From Sphingomonadales bacterium (lineage in GTDB: Bacteria; Pseudomonadota; Alphaproteobacteria; Sphingomonadales; Sphingomonadaceae), in NCBI GenBank assembly GCA_027486895.1, contig JAIXOE010000057.1, positions 62,001 through 126,000 of the forward strand: a DNA stretch of 64,000 nucleotides. Reading direction: 5' to 3'. Under the pieces are notes generated by a model. It ran no database searches and had not been told where the DNA came from. It worked only from the letters and a program-made list of their open reading frames with translations. A program made the translations under genes and the position numbers. Below, piece by piece: positions 1 through 8,504 of the stretch (positions are counted from its first letter, which is position 1; the number at the start of each line of letters is the position of its first letter).

Positions 1-55
1 CAGCGCTTGCTCACAGAGGAGGTCTGGCAGAGTGCGGCTGAACGGCGCGCGCATG

Positions 56-1681
56 TCAGGAGGCTTTGCTTTGGATGAAGCCACGATAGCCCTCTGCTGC
101 AACCTCATCGCAAATTCGGGTATAGACCCCCAACCCACCAACATAAGGAAGCATTACACGCGGCTTTCCCGGGATGTTAGCACCCATATACCAACTGTCG
201 GCGTGCACATGGAGTGTCCCGTTGGCGACTTCGCGGACATGTTCGACCCAGTCATCTTCAGCCTGCTGGTCTGCTTCGATCAATTGCAATTCTTCGCGCG
301 CCATGTGTATCAGGCAATTGCCCACCCAGTCTACATGTTGTTCAATCGACATGACTACATTGGTCAAAATGGACGGACTGCCGGGACCGGTCAGCGTAAA
401 AAGATTGGGAAAGCCGGCCACCATGATTCCCAGATATGTCTTGGGCCCGTCGCTCCACTTGTCCTTCAACGACTTGCCAGCGCGTCCCCGGATGTCGATC
501 CGCGTTAGCGCGCCGGTGACTGCGTCATAGCCGGTGGCGAAAACAATGCTATCAACCGGATAGAAGTCGTCGGTCGTTTCAATGCCTTCCTTGGTTATTC
601 GCTGTATAGGCGTCGCGCGCGCATCGACTAGCGCAACATTATCGCGGTTGAACGTCGCATAATAATCGGTGTCGACGCAAATGCGCTTGGTACCTATCGC
701 GTGATCAGTTGGCGTCAGTTTCGCTGCGACGTCTTGATCTTGAACAATTTCCCCGATCTTCGTCCGCACATAATCGGCAGCCAGATCATTTGCTGCCTTG
801 CTCTTGAACAGGTCATTAAAGGCATGCGTGAAATTGGCGCCACCGTGTGACCATCGAGCATCAAATTCGCCTTGCCGTTCTTCGTCGCTCACTTCTAACG
901 CGCTGCGCTGGCTGTACTGGTATAATGCCCCGGATTTTGATGCTTTGGCGGTTGCGCGATGATGCGCCGCCTGTCGTTTCCAGTTTTCTTGTTCAGCGTT
1001 TGATAGCGGATAGTTCCAAGCGGGTATGCTGAAATTGGGCGTTCGCTGAAAAACCGTAAGATGTGCAGCTTGTTGGGCAACCATAGGAGTAACCTGAATG
1101 CCTGACGACCCGGTACCGATCACTGCAACACGTTGTCCCGTAAAATCAACCGGATCGTGCGGCCATTGACCAGTGTGATACCAGGTACCGCCAAAGTCGT
1201 CCAAGCCTTCGAAATCCGGCTTACGAGATGCGGACAGCGCGCCTGACGCCATAATGCAGTAACATGCAGTGACTGTAGTGCCGTCCTCAGTTTCAACCCG
1301 CCAGATATCTGTTTCTTCGTCAAAATGCGCTGCGGTCACGCGGGTATCGAATTGAATGTCGCGCCGCAAATCGAAACGGTCCGCAACATGTTCGATATAT
1401 TTCAGTATCTCAGGCTGCGCAGGATAGCGTTCGGTCCAAACCCATTCCTGCTGAAGTTGCTCATCAAACGAGTAGGAATATTCCATGCTGTATACATCGC
1501 AGCGCGCGCCGGGATAGCGGTTCCAAAACCATGTTCCGCCAACATCGCTGCCCGTCTCGAAACCACGGGCTGACAAGCCAATCTCGCGCAGTTTGTGGAG
1601 CATATAGAGTCCGGCGAAACCAGCGCCGACGACAATTGCATCATAATCCGTTTGTGGCTTTGCAGGCAAATGAGGTGACAT
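56..1681 (-). CDS. Baeyer-Villiger-type flavin monooxygenase (short form)
   Basis: Predicted FAD- and NADPH-dependent monooxygenase that inserts oxygen next to a ketone to give an ester or lactone; cytoplasmic. Seen: FAD-binding GAGFAG at residues 19-24, the class B fingerprint FGGTWYHTGQWP at 163-174, and a second Rossmann motif GTGSSG at 189-194 for NADPH. The 541-residue length is typical of cyclohexanone/phenylacetone monooxygenases. The reading frame stays open to a GTG at 1744, but the ATG at 1681 is preferred: it has a GGAGAG element upstream and gives the usual N-terminus. It is divergent from the SDR gene, with a palindromic operator between them. The physiological ketone cannot be told from sequence. 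Confidence 0.88.
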   Translation of the reverse strand: MSPHLPAKPQTDYDAIVVGAGFAGLYMLHKLREIGLSARGFETGSDVGGTWFWNRYPGARCDVYSMEYSYSFDEQLQQEWVWTERYPAQPEILKYIEHVADRFDLRRDIQFDTRVTAAHFDEETDIWRVETEDGTTVTACYCIMASGALSASRKPDFEGLDDFGGTWYHTGQWPHDPVDFTGQRVAVIGTGSSGIQVTPMVAQQAAHLTVFQRTPNFSIPAWNYPLSNAEQENWKRQAAHHRATAKASKSGALYQYSQRSALEVSDEERQGEFDARWSHGGANFTHAFNDLFKSKAANDLAADYVRTKIGEIVQDQDVAAKLTPTDHAIGTKRICVDTDYYATFNRDNVALVDARATPIQRITKEGIETTDDFYPVDSIVFATGYDAVTGALTRIDIRGRAGKSLKDKWSDGPKTYLGIMVAGFPNLFTLTGPGSPSILTNVVMSIEQHVDWVGNCLIHMAREELQLIEADQQAEDDWVEHVREVANGTLHVHADSWYMGANIPGKPRVMLPYVGGLGVYTRICDEVAAEGYRGFIQSKAS

Positions 1682-1749
1682 TAGCAGCAGGCTCTCCAAT
1701 CTTTCAGCATCGTTCGTGGGGTATAAATTTACGCTCGACAGCACTCAAA

Positions 1750-1765
1750 TCAACACCTATGTTGA
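1750..1765. promoter_or_regulatory. Palindromic operator, copy 1 of TCAACA-N4-TGTTGA
   Basis: TCAACACCTATGTTGA is a perfect 6-bp inverted repeat around a 4-bp spacer, between the divergent monooxygenase and SDR genes. The same 16-bp design recurs at 12146, 12330 and 19488, always in front of genes of this catabolic cluster. A TATAAT-like element (1771-1776) lies just beside it. The likely binder is the TetR protein encoded at 18650-19309; that link is inference. A second short palindrome, ATACTAACTAGTAT (1795-1808), lies closer to the SDR start. Confidence 0.6.
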
Positions 1766-1820
1766 AAGCATATAATACCACAAAGTTATTTGCAATACTA
1801 ACTAGTATGATTGCGAAAAT

Positions 1821-2591
1821 ATGGACGAATTTTTAGGCAAGATTGCATTAGTCACCGGGGCCGGAGCGGGAATTGGCCGTGCAATTGCGCTGCGGTTGGC
1901 AAGCGGCGGAGCCGATGTGGGTGTTTTTGATGTTAATGCTAACGCCGCGCAGGAGGTGGCTGAAGCTGTGGGCGACCTTGGGCGTCGCGCCTGTGTTGTT
2001 ATCGGCGACGTCGCGCAGCGGGACGCGGCGAGGGCTGCGGTTGCTGCGGTCGCCGCTGAACTTGGCGGAATCGATGTTATGGTAAATAACGCTGGAATAT
2101 TGCGCACAGCGTCGTTTCTGGACGTTAGTGAAAGCGATTGGCATTCGACCTTTGCAATTAATCTCGACGGAGTGTTTCATTTCAGTCAGGCTGTCTTGCC
2201 GGGAATGATAGAACGTGGGGCGGGTTGCATCATCAATATGTCTTCCTGGACCGGCAAAAAAGGTGTGCCAAATCATGCTGCTTATGGTGCGACCAAGGCG
2301 GCGATCATTAATCTCACCCAAAGCCTTGCTGGTGAATTCGGTGTATCAGGTATTCGTGTTAACGCTGTCTGCCCCGGTATCATTGTTGATACCAACATGC
2401 GCGCTGAAGCTGAGGAAATGAACCGTGTGCAAAACTTGCCAAGTGTCGCTGCGCGCGTCCAAGCTGTCCCGTTACGCCGTGCCGGCTACCCTTCTGAAAT
2501 AGCCGAAGTCGTGGCCTTTCTAGCTTCCGACAACGCCGCATATATGACGGGGCAGGCGATAAACATCACGGGTGGCCACTGGATGAATTGA
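1821..2591 (+). CDS. SDR family NAD(P)-dependent oxidoreductase
   Basis: Short-chain dehydrogenase/reductase interconverting an alcohol and a ketone with NAD(P). Seen: TGAGAGIG nucleotide-binding motif at residues 12-19, NNAG at 89-92, the active-site serine pair near 141-142 and YGATK with Tyr155 and Lys159. The 256-residue length is the classical SDR size. Followed after 12 bp by a GST gene on the same strand, so probably a two-gene operon driven from the operator-bearing region upstream. In this setting it could make the ketone that a neighbouring Baeyer-Villiger enzyme uses; that is inference. Confidence 0.9.
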   Translation: MDEFLGKIALVTGAGAGIGRAIALRLASGGADVGVFDVNANAAQEVAEAVGDLGRRACVVIGDVAQRDAARAAVAAVAAELGGIDVMVNNAGILRTASFLDVSESDWHSTFAINLDGVFHFSQAVLPGMIERGAGCIINMSSWTGKKGVPNHAAYGATKAAIINLTQSLAGEFGVSGIRVNAVCPGIIVDTNMRAEAEEMNRVQNLPSVAARVQAVPLRRAGYPSEIAEVVAFLASDNAAYMTGQAINITGGHWMN

Positions 2592-2603
2592 GGATTACGC
2601 AAA

Positions 2604-3269
2604 ATGATATTGATCAGTGCAACGCCAAGTCCCTTTGCGCGCAAAGTGCGCATTGCATTGATTGAAAAGGGAATAGCCTTCACTCTTCAGAACGAAGTGC
2701 CTTGGCATGCCGATACCCAGACTCCGTGCTATAATCCGCTGGAGCAGCTACCAATATTGATCCCCGATGACGGCGATCCCGTCTTTGAGTCGACCTTCTT
2801 GATGGACTGGCTTGAACATAAATATCCGGAGCCATCGATGCTTCCAGCCGATCCAGAGCGCGTGCTGGAGGCCAAGCTGATCCACACGATTGCAGAAGGA
2901 GTTGCTGACGCCACGGTACTTCTGTTCTGGGAAATGCAACGCGAACATATCAGCACCGAATGGACCCAACGGCAACTTAGGAAGGTTAAAGGCGGTCTCA
3001 CCGACCTCAACCGCCGCGTTGGCGACCGCGAATTTTTTGTTGGTGATCGATTTGGTTTGGCCGACATTGCCGTGATTGCATTGCTCGGTATGCAAGACAT
3101 AGTGATCAATACCGGCATGATTACCGCTTGGCAAAACTTCGCACCTGACATGGACGATTGGAATTTGCTGTATAGAAATCTAAAGCGGTTCGACGCACAT
3201 CACCGCGACAGGCCATCTGTGAAGCAAACTGCTCCATTTATGTTTGATTTGGCCGAGAAGATCGTTTGA
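2604..3269 (+). CDS. Glutathione S-transferase family protein
   Basis: 221 residues with an N-terminal thioredoxin-fold domain (SATPSPFARKVRIALIEKGI at residues 4-23, where Ser/Thr near the start would bind glutathione) and a helical C-terminal domain containing the usual FFVGDRFGLADIAVIALL signature near residues 140-157. Such proteins conjugate, isomerise or cleave substrates with glutathione in the cytoplasm. Translated just after the SDR gene, so likely part of the same catabolic transcript. The exact GST class is not evident. Convergent with the cyclase-family gene, with 5 bp between stop codons. Confidence 0.85.
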   Translation: MILISATPSPFARKVRIALIEKGIAFTLQNEVPWHADTQTPCYNPLEQLPILIPDDGDPVFESTFLMDWLEHKYPEPSMLPADPERVLEAKLIHTIAEGVADATVLLFWEMQREHISTEWTQRQLRKVKGGLTDLNRRVGDREFFVGDRFGLADIAVIALLGMQDIVINTGMITAWQNFAPDMDDWNLLYRNLKRFDAHHRDRPSVKQTAPFMFDLAEKIV

Positions 3270-3274
3270 GGGGA

Positions 3275-4051
3275 TTAATCCTCAAATATTGCCACCGCTC
3301 GCGTCCAGCCGGCCGATGCAGCGCGTATCTTCATCGGGAAACAGGCAATGGTAAATCCTGTGGGCGGCAGTACCTCTAGATTATGTAGCTTTTCGAGGTG
3401 ACAATACCCGATATCGCGCCCGGCTTTATGACCTTCCCAAATCAATTCCGCATTGCCAGTTGATTCATACGCTTCGCGTGTATGGACGAACGGCGCGTCC
3501 CAGCTCCAGCCGTCGGTTCCCGTCAAGCGGACGCCGCGTTCAAGAAGGTACATAGTCGCTTCGTATCCCATGCCGCAGCCAGATGTGACATAATTATCCT
3601 GTCCGTAACGCTTACCCGCAGCCGTGTTGACGACGACGATTTCAAGTGGGGAAAGCGTATGACCAATACGCGTGAGTTCTGCCTCTACATCAGCGGCGGT
3701 CACGACATAGCCGTCTGCGAATGTCGAAAAATCAAGCTTCACCCCGGGCTGAAAGCACCAATCGAGTGGCACTTCGTCAATCGTTATCGCACGCTCGCCC
3801 CTGTTCATCGTTGAAGCGAAGTGATAGGGCGCATCAAGATGGGTGCCGTTATGCGTTATCAACTCAACCTTCTCGATGGCCCAAGCCTCACCGTCCGGCA
3901 AATCTTGGGCCTTTAGGCCGGGGAAAAAGTTAATCAGGGAAGGGATCGAGGTATTGTGGTCGATATATTCGATCTTCGGCTGATATGGCGGCGGATCTGA
4001 GATTACGTCATTTTCGAGATAGATGGAAAGATCAACGATTGTCCGCGCCAT
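3275..4051 (-). CDS. Cyclase-family (kynurenine-formamidase-like) metal hydrolase
   Basis: 258 residues with the family's metal-binding signature HNGTHLDAPYH at residues 67-77, in which the two outer His and the Asp normally hold Zn or Mn. Relatives hydrolyse amides, lactones or isatin-type rings (KynB, isatin hydrolase). It is the last gene of a long minus-strand operon that begins with the monooxygenase at 12064, 3 bp after the BKACE gene. A lactone- or ester-opening step after Baeyer-Villiger oxidation is an attractive role, but this is inference; there is no tryptophan-pathway gene beside it. Confidence 0.82.
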   Translation of the reverse strand: MARTIVDLSIYLENDVISDPPPYQPKIEYIDHNTSIPSLINFFPGLKAQDLPDGEAWAIEKVELITHNGTHLDAPYHFASTMNRGERAITIDEVPLDWCFQPGVKLDFSTFADGYVVTAADVEAELTRIGHTLSPLEIVVVNTAAGKRYGQDNYVTSGCGMGYEATMYLLERGVRLTGTDGWSWDAPFVHTREAYESTGNAELIWEGHKAGRDIGYCHLEKLHNLEVLPPTGFTIACFPMKIRAASAGWTRAVAIFED

Positions 4052-4054
4052 GCA

Positions 4055-4981
4055 TTAAAACTCCACTCTGTCGCCGCCTTTGAGACCCAGCATAATGCGT
4101 GCCTCGCTCGGCGTCGCTGGTTCATGCCCCATTTCGCGAATTATGCGCACGATTTTTTCGACCTGCTGCGCGTTCGATACCGCAAGCTGGCCACGTTCGA
4201 TGAATAGGCTATCCTCGAGCCCGACGCGGACGTGCCCTCCCATGAGTGCGGCTTGAGTGAGAAATGGCATTTGATACTTGCCAGCGGCGAGGACAGACCA
4301 CTGGAAACTGTCCTTGCCAAACAGCCGGTCTGCGGTAGATTTCATGAACATCAGATTTTCAAGGTCAGGCCCAATGCCCCCCATTATTCCAAAGATCATC
4401 TGGATGAAGAACGGTGGCTTTACGGCGCCGCTATCGACAAAGTAGGCAAGGTTATAAAGGTGACCGACGTCGTAGCATTCATGCTCGAAACGCGTGCCAG
4501 CTTCACCCATTGTCTCCAATATTGTCGCGATATCACGGAAGGTATTCCGAAAAATGAAATCGTCGGAACCGAGAATATAATCCTTTTCCCAATCATGCTT
4601 CCAACTGCTGACGCGCTTGGCAGCGGGAAACATTGCAAAGTTTATGGTACCCATGTTGAGCGAACACATTTCGGGCTTGAATCTAACGGCGGCACGTAAG
4701 CGCTCGGCCAATGGCATCGTCGCTGAACCGCCGGTAGTGATGTTGACCACAGCATCGGTCCGTTGTTTGATGACGGGGAGAAACTGGTTGTAGACATCAG
4801 GGTCACCCGTGGGGCGGCCGTCCTCCGGCATCCGTGCATGAAGGTGAAGTATCGCGGCGCCAGCTTCGGCGGCTGCTACGCTTTGTTCAGCAATCTCTGC
4901 GGGCGTGCAGGGCAGCGCGTCCGACATAGTCGGTGTGTGCGCGCCGCCAGTTACGGCACAGGTGATTATGATCTTGCTCAT
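4055..4981 (-). CDS. BKACE family (3-keto-5-aminohexanoate cleavage enzyme-like) protein
   Basis: Zn-dependent TIM-barrel enzyme of the BKACE (formerly DUF849) family, which condenses a beta-keto acid with acetyl-CoA to give acetoacetate and a new CoA ester. Seen: N-terminal ITCAVTGGAHTPTMSDALP and ILHLHAR, whose His pair is the usual metal site. 308 residues from the ATG at 4981. The start is chosen because it overlaps the preceding stop as ATGA; an in-frame upstream extension of 15 residues is unlikely. Substrate range in BKACE is broad, so only the reaction class can be suggested. It implies that a beta-keto acid arises in this pathway. Confidence 0.85.
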   Translation of the reverse strand: MSKIIITCAVTGGAHTPTMSDALPCTPAEIAEQSVAAAEAGAAILHLHARMPEDGRPTGDPDVYNQFLPVIKQRTDAVVNITTGGSATMPLAERLRAAVRFKPEMCSLNMGTINFAMFPAAKRVSSWKHDWEKDYILGSDDFIFRNTFRDIATILETMGEAGTRFEHECYDVGHLYNLAYFVDSGAVKPPFFIQMIFGIMGGIGPDLENLMFMKSTADRLFGKDSFQWSVLAAGKYQMPFLTQAALMGGHVRVGLEDSLFIERGQLAVSNAQQVEKIVRIIREMGHEPATPSEARIMLGLKGGDRVEF

Positions 4982-5778
4982 TTGGGATCCATTAATGAAC
5001 GGCTTAGGCCGAGCCGGTCGGCGCAAACCTGAACGCGAGAGACTGCACCATCGGCCACGTCGAACAATCCGGCGAGCCGGAGGATCACGCTTTGGCCAAC
5101 AAGCGTAGTATCGAGATCGGGAAAGCCGCCTTTGTATTTCCCCGTACAGGAGAGGTGGAAAGCACCTCGATTGCCCGCCGAAAAAAGTTGATCGACCGTG
5201 ATATCTGCTATGGCAACAAGATCAGCAAAACGCGGACCTTCTGCACTGATTTCATCGATGCGTGAGGAGTCGGCCCAGCTGGCCGAGTCGTTAAGAAACG
5301 CACGCGCGATGGCCTCCACCTCGACATTAGGCGCTTCGCAGGGGGCGTCCCACGGGGCAGGGTGAGGGGATTGCACCACATCGCATGTGGCTTGTGCCAA
5401 CTGCCTTTTGCGGGCGAAATAATCTTCTTCGGCCCAACCCTGATGCAGTCGGCCATTTTTAATGCGGAATAACGTCACACCACCCCATGTCGAACGCCGC
5501 CCGTGGTGTCGGTTAGAGACCCCATGTTCGGTAAAACGCATGGCGACCGCATCGGGGCCAATGACAGTGTCATGTACTGTCACACAAAGGCCGGGAAATT
5601 GGTCGAGCTGTGCTGCGGTTGCAGGCAGATAGGCGTCATCGCGTCCGGCAAGGAGAACACCGCTTATACTGAGCGCATAATCGGGCTCCATAATCGTCTC
5701 CACCGCTGTCGGATTATGGCAGGTGAGAAAATCGACCGCGAAGCCGCGAAGTAACCGAGCGGATGGACTTATGGACAT
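4978..5778 (-). CDS. SnoaL / NTF2-like domain protein, probably two domains
   Basis: 266 residues. The first half (to about residue 120) reads as a SnoaL-like cone fold: conserved start ARLLRGFAVDFLTCHNPTAVETIMEPDYALSI-type layout and a GVTLFRIKNGRLHQGWAEEDYFARKRQL strand pattern. The second half looks like a repeat of the same fold (IARAFLNDSASWADSS at about 155-170). Such proteins are small isomerases, hydratases or cyclases, or have no catalytic role. The ATG at 5778 is chosen for its AAGGA ribosome site; it overlaps the end of the acyl-CoA ligase gene by 10 bp, and the next gene overlaps by ATGA, so the three are translationally coupled. Confidence 0.7.
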   Translation of the reverse strand: MSISPSARLLRGFAVDFLTCHNPTAVETIMEPDYALSISGVLLAGRDDAYLPATAAQLDQFPGLCVTVHDTVIGPDAVAMRFTEHGVSNRHHGRRSTWGGVTLFRIKNGRLHQGWAEEDYFARKRQLAQATCDVVQSPHPAPWDAPCEAPNVEVEAIARAFLNDSASWADSSRIDEISAEGPRFADLVAIADITVDQLFSAGNRGAFHLSCTGKYKGGFPDLDTTLVGQSVILRLAGLFDVADGAVSRVQVCADRLGLSRSLMDPK

Positions 5779-7295
5779 GCATTTTCCTTTAACCACTCAG
5801 GGTTTCGCATTTCTTTTTTGAGAATTTTGCCAGATGCATTCATCGGCAATTGCGTTACGAACGCCACTGAAGTCGGGCATTTATAATGAGCCAATTGCGC
5901 GCGTGTGAAAGCAATGAGTTCGGTTTCTGACGGATGGCTTCCGTTACGCACGACCACAAAGGCTTTCGGTGTCTCGCCCCAGCGCTCGTGGGGGACACCA
6001 ATAACGGCGACCTGCGTGACGTCGGGGTGTTGATAAAGCACATTTTCGATCTCAGTCGGGTAGATATTCTCCGCACCTGAAACGATCATATCCTTGTAGC
6101 GATCGTGCATGTAGATAAAGCCGTCTTCGTCGCGGTAAGCAGCATCACCCGTTCGCAGCCAACCGTCTGCTGTGGTCGCTCTTGCGGTTTCTTCAGGCTT
6201 GTTCCAATACCCGAGCATGTTGGCTTTGGAACGGATACGAATTTCGCCAACTTCCCCAACCGCTACCGGATTTTCTGTCGCTGGATTGACCAGCATCACC
6301 TCGTTCCAGGGCATGGGCCGACCGCATGACCGTAAGCGGTTGGCAAAGGGGCCGTCCGGCTCATGCTCTTCCGGCGCAAGCATCACGACGCTTCCGCCTG
6401 TTTCCGTCATGCCGTAGGTGTGCATAAACCCACAACCGAATATTTCGATCGCCCGTTTTAACACTGCTTCTCCAATGGGGGCAGCGCCATAGACAATGCG
6501 GTTAAGGCTAGTCAGATCCATGTCAGCAACACCGGGCAAGTCGAGCAGCATCTGGATTACGGTTGGCACGAAAAACCCGTGCGTGACTTTTTTACCTTGA
6601 ATGGCCGCGACGATGTCACGCGGCACAACTTGCTGCATCAACACTGTATGGCCACCCTGGCTCATGCAGGTCATTGCATAACCAATGCCACCAATATGAA
6701 AAAGCGGACTGGCGACTAGATTGACGCTTTGATCTGACATATCCCACAATTCGTGGGCCATCCGGGCAAGATATGACAGGTTGCCGTGACTGAGGACCAC
6801 CCCCTTGGGGGTCCCTGTTGTGCCAGACGTGTAGAGCAAAAGAAGCGGAGAATTTGGCGATGGTGTATGATCCGCGTCGTCGGGTTGCGCAGAGTCTCGC
6901 CACAGCGGATAATGACTCAGCAGAGTCCGGGTCTGATGCGGCATGTCAAGCGACAGCAATGGCTGAAATTCGTCTTCTATGAAAAGGAGCGACGGGGACG
7001 CGTCAGAGAGGATATCTGCGATTTCCCGTGCCGACAATCTCCAGTTGATAGGCACGAATATTACACCAGATTTCGCACATCCGAAAAATAGCTCAAAATG
7101 AACCGATGTATTGCGGGCAACGATGGCGACCCGGTCGCCTGATTGGATGTTCAAAGCTGCCAGCGCACGTGCAACACGACTTGCACGCGCGTCCACATCG
7201 CCAAAGCTCAATGTTTCCGTGCCGAATGTAAGGCACGGTGATTGGGGCTTTTGCGTAGCGTGAGTTCGCAACAACGTGACTAAGTTTGTTTCCAT
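5769..7295 (-). CDS. Acyl-CoA synthetase (class I adenylate-forming)
   Basis: Activates a carboxylic acid to its CoA thioester through an acyl-adenylate. Seen in 508 residues: the phosphate loop YTSGTTGTPKGVVLSH at 155-170, the YGMTETGG adenylate motif, the hinge region GWLRTGDAAYRDEDGF, and the C-terminal catalytic lysine in NASGKILKKEMR. Sits third-from-middle in the minus-strand operon between the acyl-CoA dehydrogenase (3 bp gap) and the SnoaL-like gene. It most likely feeds the side-chain acid of the pathway substrate into the CoA-dependent steps. Chain preference is not visible from sequence. Confidence 0.92.
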   Translation of the reverse strand: METNLVTLLRTHATQKPQSPCLTFGTETLSFGDVDARASRVARALAALNIQSGDRVAIVARNTSVHFELFFGCAKSGVIFVPINWRLSAREIADILSDASPSLLFIEDEFQPLLSLDMPHQTRTLLSHYPLWRDSAQPDDADHTPSPNSPLLLLYTSGTTGTPKGVVLSHGNLSYLARMAHELWDMSDQSVNLVASPLFHIGGIGYAMTCMSQGGHTVLMQQVVPRDIVAAIQGKKVTHGFFVPTVIQMLLDLPGVADMDLTSLNRIVYGAAPIGEAVLKRAIEIFGCGFMHTYGMTETGGSVVMLAPEEHEPDGPFANRLRSCGRPMPWNEVMLVNPATENPVAVGEVGEIRIRSKANMLGYWNKPEETARATTADGWLRTGDAAYRDEDGFIYMHDRYKDMIVSGAENIYPTEIENVLYQHPDVTQVAVIGVPHERWGETPKAFVVVRNGSHPSETELIAFTRAQLAHYKCPTSVAFVTQLPMNASGKILKKEMRNPEWLKENACP

Positions 7296-7298
7296 TGG

Positions 7299-8477
7299 TT
7301 AGTAACTCTTTGGTAACCCTAAGCTATGCGTTGATACATAATTCAGAATCATTTCGCGACTGACCGGGGCAGTTCGATGAAGGCGCGCAATAAACCACAA
7401 ATCGGAAAGACCATATTCGTTCGAAAGACCATTGCCGCCATGGACTTGAATTGCCTGATCGAGCGCTTTTAATGATGCTTCTGCCGCAGCAAATTTTGCC
7501 ATATTCGCAGTCTCGGCCGCGTCTTCCCCATTGTCACATAATTGGGCCGCGCGTGCGTTGAGAAGGCGGGCCGCTTGGACGTTGATATACGCCTCTGCAA
7601 GTGGGTGTGCCACCCCTTGATGCGCGCCTATTGGCGTATTCCAGACGGATCGGTCTTTGGCATATTGCGCGCCCTGTTCAATGGCAAATCTGGAAATGCC
7701 GTTGTTGATAGCCGCTGCAGCGATTCGTTCCGGATTCAGGCCAGCGAATACTTGCTTTAAACCCGCTCCGGCTTCTCCGATCAATGCATCTTGGGGAACC
7801 TCAACGTTGTCAAAGAATACGGTGAACTGCTTTTCGGAAGTGCGCAACGCTGCATCGATGCGGGTCATGGAAATGCCCGGCGTATTGGTAGGTACAACAA
7901 ACAACGACAGCCCTTGACGCGACCCGTCAGTGACAGGGGCACCATCGCGTGCAACGACCATAACGGCGGCGGATTGATCGATATCTGACGTCCAGTATTT
8001 AGCGCCATTAATGACCCAACGGTCACCGCGTTTAACCGCGTGTGTAGAGACTTTATGGGTATTGGAGCCTGCATCTGGCTCGGTAATCGCAAAACACATT
8101 TTGCGCTTTCCAGCCGCGATGTCGGGCAACCACTCGCGCTTCATTGCCTCTGTTCCCACACTCCCAATGATGGGCGCTGTGATCGAGGAAATAACCATAG
8201 CAAGTATCGGACAGCCTTGCGCTGCCGTTTCCTCGATACAGATATTTAATTCGGCCAGACCACCGCCACCGCCACCGTATTCTTCGGATACGTGCACGCC
8301 TAAAAAACCTGCGTCGCCCAATTCTCTCCACAGCGCGTCAGGCTGTTCACCTTTATTCACGACATCCTGAAAATACTTACGTCCGAATTTGCCAACGAGT
8401 TTGCTAACGCTATCGCGCAGGTCGCGATGATGCTCTGCGGTATCACATAACGAAGATTGAAATAAGTCAGATGCCAT
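7299..8477 (-). CDS. Acyl-CoA dehydrogenase
   Basis: FAD enzyme making an alpha,beta-unsaturated acyl-CoA. 392 residues with CFAITEPDAGSNTHK (FAD/substrate loop), an AKYWTSDIDQS region and the C-terminal QVHGGNGLSNEYGLSDLWFI. In medium-chain enzymes the catalytic Glu follows in a Y-E-G-T motif; here the corresponding stretch reads RLHRTAPVSREMI without that Glu, so the base may lie elsewhere or the subclass differs. The operon order ligase, dehydrogenase, 3-hydroxyacyl-CoA dehydrogenase, crotonase gives most of a beta-oxidation round, with the thiolytic or aldol step encoded separately at 19583-22213. Confidence 0.9.
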   Translation of the reverse strand: MASDLFQSSLCDTAEHHRDLRDSVSKLVGKFGRKYFQDVVNKGEQPDALWRELGDAGFLGVHVSEEYGGGGGGLAELNICIEETAAQGCPILAMVISSITAPIIGSVGTEAMKREWLPDIAAGKRKMCFAITEPDAGSNTHKVSTHAVKRGDRWVINGAKYWTSDIDQSAAVMVVARDGAPVTDGSRQGLSLFVVPTNTPGISMTRIDAALRTSEKQFTVFFDNVEVPQDALIGEAGAGLKQVFAGLNPERIAAAAINNGISRFAIEQGAQYAKDRSVWNTPIGAHQGVAHPLAEAYINVQAARLLNARAAQLCDNGEDAAETANMAKFAAAEASLKALDQAIQVHGGNGLSNEYGLSDLWFIARLHRTAPVSREMILNYVSTHSLGLPKSY

Positions 8478-8504
8478 GTGGGTTGCTCCAAAACTAAGTT
8501 GAAA

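Noticed and set aside
32-508. 158-codon plus-strand ORF
   Set aside because: Lies fully antisense to the strongly supported monooxygenase; no motif or ribosome site.
1762-1776. Sigma-70 promoter TTGAAA / TATAAT for the SDR gene
   Set aside because: The two boxes are only 3 bp apart, so they cannot be a normal -35/-10 pair.
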